From: Tabrizicola sp.
GTDB lineage: Bacteria; Pseudomonadota; Alphaproteobacteria; Rhodobacterales; Rhodobacteraceae
NCBI RefSeq assembly: GCF_030373185.1
Contig: NZ_JAUCZH010000008.1
Coordinates: 217,606-281,605 of the forward strand
Length of the DNA: 64,000 bases
Reading direction: 5' to 3'
The notes below the pieces were generated by a model. It was given only the letters and a program-made list of their open reading frames with translations, searched no databases and was not told the origin of the DNA. Of the stretch, positions 51,831 to 61,197 are shown piece after piece. Each line of letters starts with the position of its first letter. The stretch's first letter is position 1. Made by a program: the position numbers and the translations under genes.

Positions 51831-52909
51831 TCCGCGATCTTGTGACGGAACTGATGCTGATCCCCGGCTTGTCGGGCCATGAACAGCGTGTCGCTCGCGC
51901 CATTGCCGCGCATCTTGACGGGCTGGGTCTGCTGCACGGGTCTGACCGGCTTGGCAACCTGATGACCACGATCCCGGGCGACCCGGACCTGCCCTCGGTC
52001 ATGGTCTTCACCCATATGGATCAGCTTGGATTCATCGTCCGCAAGGTGGAAGCCAATGGCCTGATCCGGCTTGAACGGCTTGGCGGGGTGCCGGAACGCG
52101 CGCTGCCGGCGCAGGCGGTCGTCCTTTGCACGGACAAGGGCGATATTCCCGGCCTCATCGCCAACAAGTCGCACCACGCGACCGGGCCGGATGAGAAATA
52201 CAAGGTTCTGCCCTATTCTGAACTTTACGTCGATGCGGGTTTTGCCAGCGCTGATGAGGCGCTTGCCGCCGGGGTGCGGATCGGCACGCCCGTCACCTAT
52301 CTGCCGCGCGTTCTGCCCTTGCATGGCAGCCGGATTGCCGGAACCTCGGTTGACGACCGGGCAGGCTGTGCTGTTCTTTTGGCGCTTGCTGCGGCGCGCA
52401 AGGGCAAACCGGGGCCGACGCTGCACCTCGTCTGGTCGGTGCAAGAGGAATACAACCTGCGCGGCGTTCTGCCTGCGGCGACCGCGCTGCAACCCGATAT
52501 CGCCTTGCAGATCGACCTTCTTCTGGCCTGCGACACGCCCGACATGACCGCGCGGGGCGATGTGACACTGGGCGGCGGCCCCGGGATCAGCCTCTATTCC
52601 TTCCACGGGCGTGGCACGCTGAACGGGGTGATCCCGCATCCGGCATTGGTCAAACTGGCTGAAGCGGCGGCAGAGGCGGGCGGTTTGCCCTTGCAACGGT
52701 CGGCCCATACCGGGGCGCTGACCGATCTGTCCTACATTCAGTTCATGGGGCCGGAAGGGGTGGCTTGCCTCGATGTCGGGTTCCCCATGCGCTATTCGCA
52801 TTCGGCGCTGGAGGTGGTGGATACCGCCGATCTGGACGGGTTGGCCCGGCTTCTGGACCTGATGCTTGACGCCATCACCCCGCAACTGACGCTGGCGCGA
52901 ACCCCATGA
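51827..52909 (+). CDS. M42 family metallopeptidase (FrvX-like)
   Basis: MIRDLVTELMLIPGLSGHEQRVARAIAAHL...MVFTHMDQLGFIVRKVEANGLIRLERLGG...VDDRAGCAVLLALA...VWSVQEEYNLRG. Confidence 0.9.
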   Translation: MIRDLVTELMLIPGLSGHEQRVARAIAAHLDGLGLLHGSDRLGNLMTTIPGDPDLPSVMVFTHMDQLGFIVRKVEANGLIRLERLGGVPERALPAQAVVLCTDKGDIPGLIANKSHHATGPDEKYKVLPYSELYVDAGFASADEALAAGVRIGTPVTYLPRVLPLHGSRIAGTSVDDRAGCAVLLALAAARKGKPGPTLHLVWSVQEEYNLRGVLPAATALQPDIALQIDLLLACDTPDMTARGDVTLGGGPGISLYSFHGRGTLNGVIPHPALVKLAEAAAEAGGLPLQRSAHTGALTDLSYIQFMGPEGVACLDVGFPMRYSHSALEVVDTADLDGLARLLDLMLDAITPQLTLARTP

Positions 52910-54390
52910 CCCATACCCTTGGCATCGACATCGGCACCTTTGAAACCAAGGGCGTTCTGGTCGCCGCTGACGGATCAATCACCGCCACGGCCACGCGGCC
53001 CCACAAGATGATCGTGCCACGCCCCGGCTGGGCCGAACACCGCGCGGACGAAGACTGGTGGGGCGATTTCGTCCATGTGACACGGGCGCTTCTGGCGCAA
53101 TCGGGGATTGATCCCAAAGCCATCCGCGCGGTGGCCGTCAGTGCCATCGGGCCATGCATGCTGCCGGTGGACGCCGCTGGTGAGCCCCTGATGAATGGCG
53201 TGCTTTACGGTGTCGATACCCGCGCCAGCGCCCAGATCGCGGCGCTGAATGCCGCGATTGGCGAAGATGTGATCCTTGCGACCTGCGGCAATGCGCTGAC
53301 CTCGCAATCCGTGGGGCCAAAGATCCTGTGGCTGAAGGAAACCCACCCCGACCTCTTTGCGCGCACCGCAAAGGTGCTGACCTCGACCAGCTATCTGACC
53401 TGGAAGCTGACCGGCGAACATGTGATCGACCACTATACGGCGGCCAATTTCTCTCCGCTTTATGATGTCAACACGCTGGGTTGGACGGAATCGCTTGCCG
53501 ATATCCTGCCGCTGGACCGGTTGCCCCGGCTGATGTGGTCCACCGATATCGCGGGCCAGATCACCGCCGCTGCGGCAGCCGAGACCGGGCTTGCGCAAGG
53601 CACGCCCGTCACCTGCGGCACCATCGACGCGGCGGCCGAGGCGGTCAGTGTGGGTGTCCAGAGCCCCGGCGAGATGATGCTGATGTATGGCTCGACCATC
53701 TTCATCATTCAGGTGACCGCAGCCCCGGTGCGCGACGCGCGGCTTTGGTATGCGCCATGGCTTTTCCCGGGTCTGCATGCCTCGATGGCCGGGCTTGCGA
53801 CCTCGGGGACGCTGACCCACTGGTTCCGTGACCAACTGGCGCGGGACAGCGATTTTGCCACCCTTGCGGCTGAGGCGGCGGCCAGCCCGAAAGGGGCCAA
53901 GGGTCTGATCTGCTTGCCCTATTTTTCGGGTGAGCGGACGCCGATCCATGACCCCATGGCCAAGGGTGCCTTCTTCGGGATGGACCTGACCCATACCCGC
54001 GCCGACCTTTTCCGCGCCGCACTGGAGGGGGTGGCCATGGGCACGGCACATGTCTTCGACACCTACCGCGAGGTGGGTGCGGCCCCGGAAAAGGTGCTGG
54101 CGGTGGGCGGCGGGACGCAGAACGCGGTCTGGTTGCAGGCGACATCCGATATTGCCGCAACCCCGCAACTGGTCTGCGAAAAGACCATGGGGGCAAGCTA
54201 TGGCGACGCCTTCCTTGCCGCCGTCGCCATTGGCGCGGTCATGCCGGATGAGATCACGCGCTGGAACCCTGTCGCCCGCACGGTCACCCCCAAGGCGGTT
54301 CCGGCCTACGACCGGCAATACCCGCTGTGGAAGGCGCTTTACACCCAGACCCGGGATATCGCCCACGCGCTTGGAAACGGGGGTGGGTGA
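52906..54390 (+). CDS. FGGY family carbohydrate kinase (xylulokinase-like)
   Basis: MTHTLGIDIGTFETKGVLVAADGSITATATRPHKMIVPRPGWAEHRADEDWW...AVGGGTQNAVWLQATSDI. Confidence 0.93.
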   Translation: MTHTLGIDIGTFETKGVLVAADGSITATATRPHKMIVPRPGWAEHRADEDWWGDFVHVTRALLAQSGIDPKAIRAVAVSAIGPCMLPVDAAGEPLMNGVLYGVDTRASAQIAALNAAIGEDVILATCGNALTSQSVGPKILWLKETHPDLFARTAKVLTSTSYLTWKLTGEHVIDHYTAANFSPLYDVNTLGWTESLADILPLDRLPRLMWSTDIAGQITAAAAAETGLAQGTPVTCGTIDAAAEAVSVGVQSPGEMMLMYGSTIFIIQVTAAPVRDARLWYAPWLFPGLHASMAGLATSGTLTHWFRDQLARDSDFATLAAEAAASPKGAKGLICLPYFSGERTPIHDPMAKGAFFGMDLTHTRADLFRAALEGVAMGTAHVFDTYREVGAAPEKVLAVGGGTQNAVWLQATSDIAATPQLVCEKTMGASYGDAFLAAVAIGAVMPDEITRWNPVARTVTPKAVPAYDRQYPLWKALYTQTRDIAHALGNGGG

Positions 54391-55124
54391 TGCAGTTTGA
54401 CCGGATGCGCCCGCACCAGATTGACGAGGCGATTGCCACGAATGTCCCGGTTGTGCTGCCAATCGGGGTGATGGAATACCACGGGCAACACCTGCCCGCC
54501 GGGGTGGATCTGTTGATCGTGACCGAGACGCTCAAGCGTCTGGGTGACAGGATCATCACCCTGCCACCCTTTGCCTATGGCGCGGCCAGCCATGCGGTTT
54601 CGGGGCCGGGGGCAGGGACGCTGCATCTGGACCCCGCCACCTACCTGCCCATGGCCGAGGCGCTGTTTTCGGCGCTTCTGACCACAGGTTTTCGCAACCT
54701 GCACGGTGTCATCCACCACCAGACCGAGAATTTCGTCCAAGGCATGCCGACGGACCTGAGCTTCCGCCTTGCCGCCCGCAACGCGATCTTTCGCCATCTG
54801 GAAACCGCGCGCGGCCCCGGCTGGTGGGGCGACCGGGCAATGCAGGATTACTACGGCCAGCACGAAGCAGGGGCCGACCCGTTCAACTGGATCCGCATTC
54901 ATCCGCTGTTTCCCAAAGGCGCCGATTTCCCATTTGATCATGCCGGCGTCGGAGAGACGGCGCTGATGCTGGCCCTTGCCCCCGAAACAGTGGACATGTC
55001 GCGCGCGCTGGAGGGCGGGCATTGGTATACCGAAACTGCCCCTCAGGCGACGGCTGATCTGGGTGAGAAGGGTGTCAGGATTGCGCTTGCAAATATAACC
55101 AAGGCACTGGGGCTTGCCGGCTAA
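54390..55124 (+). CDS. creatininase family protein
   Basis: MRPHQIDEAIATNVPVVLPIGVMEYHGQHLPAGVDLLIVTETLKRLGDRIITLPPFAYGAASHAVSG. Confidence 0.88.
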   Translation: MQFDRMRPHQIDEAIATNVPVVLPIGVMEYHGQHLPAGVDLLIVTETLKRLGDRIITLPPFAYGAASHAVSGPGAGTLHLDPATYLPMAEALFSALLTTGFRNLHGVIHHQTENFVQGMPTDLSFRLAARNAIFRHLETARGPGWWGDRAMQDYYGQHEAGADPFNWIRIHPLFPKGADFPFDHAGVGETALMLALAPETVDMSRALEGGHWYTETAPQATADLGEKGVRIALANITKALGLAG

Positions 55125-55576
55125 AGAGGTGGCAGGTCGATTACCCCCTTTTTGAGGATAAAGCAGCCATATGGACCGCTATCAGCAGTTCGGATGATGC
55201 AAAAAGCCTGCTTTGCGGCCTTGTAGAAGGCGAAGCGCTCCAAGCTTTGCATCGTTACCGGGCGGCCCTCTGCGCTGTCTGCGACAGCTTGCATTCGGGC
55301 AAATATCGGCCGTTCGGCCGCTGGCTCTCCCACCACCTGCATCCGGGTTACAGGTGCCTCGACAAAGGTATCCAGCGGCATGAGCGAAAGGATCGCACGC
55401 GCCGCCGTGGGAATGTCGCAACCGGGCATGTCGATCAGGCGGCCGTAGGTGGTTTCAGCCGCAATGGTGGCGGCAGGGTGGTTCACGTCGCAGATCACCA
55501 GATCATCGCCATGCCCCATCAGCATCAGGACATGAACGATTTCAGCCGACAGGCGTTGGTCGATGCCCTTCAACAT
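55121..55576 (-). CDS. RbsD/FucU family sugar mutarotase, copy 1
   Basis: MLKGIDQRLSAEIVHVLMLMGHGDDLVICDVNHPAATIAAET...GPYGCFILKKGVI. Confidence 0.92.
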   Translation of the reverse strand: MLKGIDQRLSAEIVHVLMLMGHGDDLVICDVNHPAATIAAETTYGRLIDMPGCDIPTAARAILSLMPLDTFVEAPVTRMQVVGEPAAERPIFARMQAVADSAEGRPVTMQSLERFAFYKAAKQAFCIIRTADSGPYGCFILKKGVIDLPPL

Positions 55577-55595
55577 GGCAGCGGTCCGGGGCCGG

Positions 55596-56516
55596 TCACT
55601 TCACCGCCCCGGCGGCCATGCCCTTGATGATGAACCGTTCCAGCACGACGCCGATCACGATCAGCGGCAGGATCGCCGCCGTCGACAGCGCGGCCATCGA
55701 CCACCAACTGATCCCCTGACTGCCGGTCTGGCTGGCAACCATCACCGGCAGGGTGTTGGCGTGGGTCGAGGTCAGAAGGGCCGCGAAGAAATACTCGTTC
55801 CAGGTCAGGACCAGCGACAGGATGAAGGCCGCGACCATGCCGGGCAGGGCAATCGGCAGGATGATGGTGAAGAACGCCCCCCAGACGCCGAGGCCATCGA
55901 CCATTGCGGCTTCTTCCAGTTCCGTGGGTATCCCGGCGAACTGGTCGCGCATGATCCAGATGACGATGGGCAGCACGGTCAGCGTGTAGAGCAGGATCAG
56001 CCCGATCCGCGTGTCCAAAAGAGCCATTTCCTTGTAAAGCACGAGGAAGGGCAGGGCGAGGACAACGGGCGGCAGGATCAACTGGCTGAGGAAGAAGAAC
56101 GATATGTCGTCATTCTTCATGAAGCCGAACCTGAAGCTGAACCGTGACAACCCGTAAGCCGCCAGCGACCCAAGGATCACCGCCAGCGTCGAGGCCGACA
56201 GCGCCACGATGGTGGAGTTCAGGAAGCGCTTCATGAACTCGTCCCGGACGGTGGAGTCGTTGCCGATGGTGTCGGGCGACAGGCCCAGAGACCGCCAGCC
56301 CAGCCATGCCGGATCATAGTCGACCCAGGGAATCAGGTTCCCCTTCATCACATTCGGGGCCATCTTGAAACTGGTGGTGATGGTCCAGTAGATCGGAAAC
56401 AGGCAGATGATCGCCCAGAAGATCAGCACGCCATAGACCACCAGCCGGTTCGCAAACCATTTTGCGCGGAAGCTGCGGTCCGCCTCGGAATCCTTGAAGA
56501 TGGCGGTTTGCGTCAT
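55596..56516 (-). CDS. sugar ABC transporter permease (MalG type)
   Basis: FPIYWTITTSFKMAPNVMKG...ELEEAAMVDGLGVWGAFFTIILPIALPGMVAAFILSLVLTWNEYFFAALLT. Confidence 0.93.
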   Translation of the reverse strand: MTQTAIFKDSEADRSFRAKWFANRLVVYGVLIFWAIICLFPIYWTITTSFKMAPNVMKGNLIPWVDYDPAWLGWRSLGLSPDTIGNDSTVRDEFMKRFLNSTIVALSASTLAVILGSLAAYGLSRFSFRFGFMKNDDISFFFLSQLILPPVVLALPFLVLYKEMALLDTRIGLILLYTLTVLPIVIWIMRDQFAGIPTELEEAAMVDGLGVWGAFFTIILPIALPGMVAAFILSLVLTWNEYFFAALLTSTHANTLPVMVASQTGSQGISWWSMAALSTAAILPLIVIGVVLERFIIKGMAAGAVK

Positions 56517-57616
56517 GTGCGCGGTCCTGCCCAGCGGGCTGCAAGTTTCATCAGGATCGTCATCACGATGACGATGATCACCAGATAGACCATGGCCAGC
56601 ATGGTGCCGTAGCCCACGTTCGACCGGTCGCGGTATTCGCGGAAGATGAAGCTGGTCACGGTGTCGGTCGCCCCCCCGGGGCCGCCCGCAGTGACATTGA
56701 TCACGATGTCGGCCAGCTTCAGCTTGAAGATGATCCGGATCAGGATCGCGGTGATCGACACCGGAAGCATCAGGGGAAAGGTCACCTCCCAAAAGCTTTT
56801 CCAGCCGGTCGCGCCATCAACGCGCGACGCCTCGGTCAGTTCTTTCGGGATGGCCTGAAGTCCGGCCAGCAGCATGATCATCATGAAGGGAATGAAGGTC
56901 CATGCGTCCATCAGCATGATGGTGATCTTGGCAACTTCGGGCGAGCCGAAGAAGGACGGATTGTCCCAGCCAACCCAGCGGGCAAACCTTGCAAGCGGGC
57001 CAAAGCGTGCTTCCAGCATGGATTTCCCGATCATCCAGCTGACGGCAACGGGAGACAGCATGAGCGGCAACAGGAAAGCCACGCGAAAGAACTTGCGCGC
57101 CCGGATCTGCCCGGCCAACAGCAGCGCCAACCCGAAGGCGATGGCATATTCGACAATGATGGCAGCTGTATACCAGACCATGTTGCCCATCGCGTTCCAG
57201 TAGAACGGGTCGGTCCACATCTGGCGCAGGTTATCCAGCCCGTTGAAGGCGCGGCCTGTCGGGCTGGACAGGTTCCAGCTGGAAAAGGCAATGACCAGTC
57301 CGAACAACAGCGGAAACACGGTCAGCGAGATGACGAACAGGGCGGCAGGCAGTACGAACAACGTGCGCTTGCCCTGTTCGCCCCGGATGATGACCTGCGC
57401 CCAGCACAGGCAGGTGGCCCAAAGGCAATAGGCGTATAGCGTTGGCCGCCATGTCTGAAAGCCAAGGTTCCACCAGCCCGAAGTCTGGCCCAGTTGCGCC
57501 AGGGCCACCCCGGCCAGCACTGCGGCAGAGCCCCAGATCAGGCCGCGGCCCATGCGCCTGCGGCTGTCGGTGATGGTGTCGCTGGTGACGACGTGAAGGT
57601 GATCGGTCGTTGACAT
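56513..57616 (-). CDS. sugar ABC transporter permease (MalF type)
   Basis: GEQGKRTLFVLPAALFVISLTVFPLLFGLVIAFSSWNL...ELTEASRVDGATGWKSFWEVTFPLMLPV. Confidence 0.92.
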   Translation of the reverse strand: MSTTDHLHVVTSDTITDSRRRMGRGLIWGSAAVLAGVALAQLGQTSGWWNLGFQTWRPTLYAYCLWATCLCWAQVIIRGEQGKRTLFVLPAALFVISLTVFPLLFGLVIAFSSWNLSSPTGRAFNGLDNLRQMWTDPFYWNAMGNMVWYTAAIIVEYAIAFGLALLLAGQIRARKFFRVAFLLPLMLSPVAVSWMIGKSMLEARFGPLARFARWVGWDNPSFFGSPEVAKITIMLMDAWTFIPFMMIMLLAGLQAIPKELTEASRVDGATGWKSFWEVTFPLMLPVSITAILIRIIFKLKLADIVINVTAGGPGGATDTVTSFIFREYRDRSNVGYGTMLAMVYLVIIVIVMTILMKLAARWAGPRT

Positions 57617-57628
57617 GCTAGCATATTA
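57611..57628. promoter_or_regulatory. GntR-regulon operator C
   Basis: TGACATGCTAGCATATTA overlapping the annotated permease start. Confidence 0.65.
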
Positions 57629-57791
57629 GCCGGGGGTGCGCGCCGGGCAAGCGGCAATCCACCGCAAGGACGGTTCCGACGGGCATAAACTCTCGTTCAT
57701 GGGGCCGGATTCAACCACAGTTCATTGGCGTGATCCCTCGGTTTATGGACGCAACCGGCAGTTGCCCTATTCTCGATCCATCCGCTGCAAC

Positions 57792-58286
57792 ATGAACGAG
57801 GATCCCACCATGAAGAAAATCGTTACCCTTCTGACTGCCCTTGGCGTGACCGTGACCGGACTGACCGGGACGGCAGCCGATGCCGGCGCCCCGGCAGTCA
57901 AGCTGTTTGGCAGTTCCGCCCGGGCCGAAGCTGGCAAGCCGATGGATTTCCGCGCCAAAAGCTTTCAACTCACTTCTCCCGAGCTTGAATCGATGCTGGT
58001 GCAAGTCGATGACAAGCAGAAGTGGAAACGCGTGAAGCGTGATGGGAAATGGGTCTGGATCATGGTCAGGAATGGCGGGTCGGACAGCAATTCGAACTCG
58101 AACAGCAATTCGAGCAGCAACAGCAACAGCAACAGCAATTCGAACTCGAACAGTAACTCCAACTCGAACAGCAACTCGAATTCCAGCTCGAACTCGAACA
58201 GCAACAGCAATTCCAACAGCAACTCGAACTCGAGCAGCAACAGCAACAGCAATTCGAACAGCAACTCGGACTCTGACGACGATTGA
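57792..58286 (+). CDS. secreted protein with long Ser-Asn repeat tail
   Basis: MNEDPTMKKIVTLLTALGVTVTGLTGTAADAG signal peptide; ...RDGKWVWIMVRNGG then SDSNSNSN...SNSDSDDD to the C-terminus. Confidence 0.75.
   Translation: MNEDPTMKKIVTLLTALGVTVTGLTGTAADAGAPAVKLFGSSARAEAGKPMDFRAKSFQLTSPELESMLVQVDDKQKWKRVKRDGKWVWIMVRNGGSDSNSNSNSNSSSNSNSNSNSNSNSNSNSNSNSNSSSNSNSNSNSNSNSNSSSNSNSNSNSNSDSDDD
58080..58275 (+). repeat. low-complexity AGC/TCG-AAC codon repeat encoding (Ser-Asn)n
   Basis: Repeats of AGCAAC, TCGAAC, AGCAATTCG visible in sequence. Confidence 0.9.
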
Positions 58287-58384
58287 TCGCCTTGGCCTGT
58301 GGCCTAACTGGACGTCGCGCATAGCGCCAAAGGATGGGGCCACCCCGGCGACGGGGTGGCCCCTTCAGTCCTGGTTGTCCCCGA

Positions 58385-59113
58385 TTACTTGCGCTGGGCG
58401 CGGGCGTCTGTGCGATACCAGCCCGCCCCGGCGCGGGTGTTGCGGTTGACCTTGTCGCGCGCCTCGGCATCGGCGGGGGTTTCGGCCCCGATCTCGGCGG
58501 GAAGCTCGGTGCTGTCGCGGCGGAAGGGGATGACCTGTATCAGGGGTGAGCCCTTTTCGATGACATGCAGCCCGTCCGGCCCGGTGGCAAAGAACGGGAA
58601 ATGTACCGGCGCGGTGTAGGTGTCGGTGTCGACCACGCCGGCGATGACCTCGAACAGCCCGTTCGGACGGTTGAGCGGGCTGACAAACAGGCACGACCAG
58701 CCGGGCGGCGTGACGATGGTCCAGAAGTTGTGGAACTTGCAGGGCGGCCTGTCGCCCCACGGGCTGCCGTTCACCTGATGCGCGCCGTGGCCCGAGGCCA
58801 TGGTCCGGTCAAAATCCCAGCCGGTTTCTACATGACGACCGTTGTCCGAAATCGTCATCCGGACCTCGGCGGCGAAGGGGATGATCCAGCCGGTTGTCAT
58901 CGCGTCAAGAAACGGCATGCAGCGTTTGATGGTAAGGCCTGTGTCGGTGACCGAGACCTTTTCAGGGTCCACGGCAGGAAGTCTGCGGAACCAGGCAGGC
59001 AGATACTCCTTTGCGGGGACAGGCGGGGCGATCACGCCTTCGTCGCGCGGTTCGCACAGAAAGCGGATCTTGGCGGGTGGGCTGGACTTGCGGCCGAACA
59101 TGCGGGGTCTCAC
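58385..59113 (-). CDS. conserved hypothetical protein (possibly DUF6065-like)
   Basis: KIRFLCEPRDEGVIAPPVPAKEYLPAWFRRLP...TIKRCMPFLDAMTTGWIIPFAAEVRMTISDNG; family assignment tentative. Confidence 0.6.
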   Translation of the reverse strand: MRPRMFGRKSSPPAKIRFLCEPRDEGVIAPPVPAKEYLPAWFRRLPAVDPEKVSVTDTGLTIKRCMPFLDAMTTGWIIPFAAEVRMTISDNGRHVETGWDFDRTMASGHGAHQVNGSPWGDRPPCKFHNFWTIVTPPGWSCLFVSPLNRPNGLFEVIAGVVDTDTYTAPVHFPFFATGPDGLHVIEKGSPLIQVIPFRRDSTELPAEIGAETPADAEARDKVNRNTRAGAGWYRTDARAQRK

Positions 59114-59273
59114 TTTTCGGGGTTTGATGTGGCAAGCCTAGTCTCTTGCTCACACAAGGCAATAAACCGGCGGTAGACAAGGCCCCATTCCTGCATGACA
59201 AAAAGCGCGCCAGTTTCCCGGCGCGCCCTCATTGTATTGCGGTGGGGCAGATCACCCCAGCCCGCGGGTCTGG

Positions 59274-60905
59274 TCACATCCCCAGCGAGGCCTTGTAAAG
59301 CGCGATCTGGCTTTCGCGGCCGATCTGGTCGGTGATCTTTTCCCAAGCTGCGGCAATGGCGTCTGCCGTTTCCTGTGCCGAGGCATACTGACCAGCAAAG
59401 CCCTTGGACAGCTCGTCCTCGGCCACCGAATAGTATTGGAAGATGCCCGGGATCCGCGGCTCGATTGCGGCGTTCGGGTGGTTGTAGCTGTCGGCGTTGG
59501 ACCCGAGGTAATCCTCGACATAGTCGCGGTCATAGCCCGCCGCTTCCCATTCTTCATAGTTGAAGTGCGAGTTGCGGTAAGGCTGGAAGCCAGACGGATA
59601 AGCCGCTGTCCAAAGCGACAGATCCTTGCCGCCCAGATGCGCTGCGGCCGACCATGCAGCCTTGCGCTTCTTTTCGTCGCCCGAGACGTTCGAGGTGACA
59701 TAGACGCCCCAGCCGATATAGGCCATGAGCGGGGCTTCGTTCGCGGTTTCTTCCCAGGCGCCGGCGGCCGAGTTGTAGCGGCGGTCCGAGCCGGGGTTGA
59801 TCCCGAAGCCCACCACATCGCCTACGACCGAGGTGTCGGAAGTGCGTGCCGAGGAACCAACGTCGCCCCACCACATCAGCATCGAACCGGTTCCGGCAAG
59901 GAACTGGCTGAAGGCGGTGGTGCCGGGGTCGGCGTTGATCTGGTCGGCCGGGTAGGCACCGGCTTCGATCAAGTCCATCACGTCCTGGATCGCCTGCACC
60001 CAGCCCGGATTGTTGACGCGCGGCTTCATCGTGTCCGGATCAAACAGCCATGCCGGATCATCCGGATGCTTGACGTAGGCGGTCGCGCGGTTGGCGATGA
60101 AATACATGCCGAACCCGCCCCAGCCCTTCAGCGGGTCAAGATAGCCATGCGCGGGCAGGCCGGTCAGCGGGTCGGTCTGGCCGATCAGCGCCTTCGAGAC
60201 CTCGTTGACTTGCTGCCAGGTCTTCGGCACCTCTGGTCCGCCAATCGCACCCTCGCCGAAATAGTCCTTGCGATAGGCGAAGGTGTGGCAGTCGCCGTCG
60301 ATGGTGATCCGGTAGGATTTGCCATCCCAGGTGCCGACCGGGGGCTGAAGGTAGCCCACAAGGTCATCGGCTTCGATCTGGGTCTTCACCCAGTCGGGCA
60401 TTTCGTCCAACAGGCCGCGACCGGCGGTGTCGCCTTCAAACGGAGCGCCCATTTCAAGGATGTCGAAGTCCACCGTGCCGGTGGCAATCGACTGCTGAAG
60501 CCGGGCGTTGTAATCGGCCTGTGCAAGGTCGATCCAGTTGATCTTGGCGCCGGTATAGGCCTCCCACGGCTTGAGGAAGCCACGGAACAGGAAGTTGTGC
60601 AGGTTCTGGTTGTTCAGGCCAAGGAAGGTCAGTTCCACGCCGGCAAATTCACCCTCGGCGACGGAAGCCTTGGTCGCGCCAAGGCACAGCTCGCCCACCT
60701 TCTGCCAGTCGGCGTCGGTCGGGCTGCCCATGCCCACGCCCGGAATCTTCAGGATCTCGGCACGAACATTGCCATGCGCCTCGGCAAGTGCCGGCTTCAT
60801 CGACATCGGCAGTGCGGCGATGGCTGACAAGGCTGTGGCGCCCTGCAACATGCGGCGCCGGCTCATCGTGGCCTGCACCATTGCGTTGTATACTTCGACT
60901 TTCAC
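59274..60905 (-). CDS. extracellular sugar-binding protein (ABC family 1), Tat-type signal
   Basis: MVQATMSRRRMLQGATALSAIAALPMSMKPALAEA...; overall SBP composition; neighbouring ABC genes. Confidence 0.87.
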   Translation of the reverse strand: MKVEVYNAMVQATMSRRRMLQGATALSAIAALPMSMKPALAEAHGNVRAEILKIPGVGMGSPTDADWQKVGELCLGATKASVAEGEFAGVELTFLGLNNQNLHNFLFRGFLKPWEAYTGAKINWIDLAQADYNARLQQSIATGTVDFDILEMGAPFEGDTAGRGLLDEMPDWVKTQIEADDLVGYLQPPVGTWDGKSYRITIDGDCHTFAYRKDYFGEGAIGGPEVPKTWQQVNEVSKALIGQTDPLTGLPAHGYLDPLKGWGGFGMYFIANRATAYVKHPDDPAWLFDPDTMKPRVNNPGWVQAIQDVMDLIEAGAYPADQINADPGTTAFSQFLAGTGSMLMWWGDVGSSARTSDTSVVGDVVGFGINPGSDRRYNSAAGAWEETANEAPLMAYIGWGVYVTSNVSGDEKKRKAAWSAAAHLGGKDLSLWTAAYPSGFQPYRNSHFNYEEWEAAGYDRDYVEDYLGSNADSYNHPNAAIEPRIPGIFQYYSVAEDELSKGFAGQYASAQETADAIAAAWEKITDQIGRESQIALYKASLGM

Positions 60906-61114
60906 GTTCAGTCCTCCCTGTCGGATGACCCTGATGGCTTGGCGCGTCAGCGCGCTTGCCGGGCCTTTGCTGTTGCATCAAGTGCTGGTCTGCGGCGCGG
61001 GTAACGCGCGCTGGTTTTTGGTGACGGCGGGCCGGATCGCGGGGCCTCCCCTCCCCTTGCGACAGCCTTCCCCGACAGCCAGCTTGGCAAGGGGAGGGGG
61101 GCCTGTCAAGATTC

Positions 61115-61132
61115 TAACATGTTAGTATGATC
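61115..61132. promoter_or_regulatory. GntR-regulon operator D
   Basis: TAACATGTTAGTATGATC between divergent SBP and ABC ATPase. Confidence 0.65.
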
Positions 61133-61197
61133 AGCCGGTGGACAGCCCAGCCCGCGGCGGCTAGCCTTGGCGGCGCACTGGGAATGAGGAAGGGCCA

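Noticed and set aside
52975-54462. 495-aa minus ORF opposite the FGGY kinase
   Set aside because: Shadow ORF without domain support.
57711-58343. Minus-strand ORFs with Val-Arg or Leu/Phe-Glu repeats opposite the Ser-Asn protein
   Set aside because: Translation of the repeat in other frames; only the plus frame has a signal peptide and a non-repeat domain.
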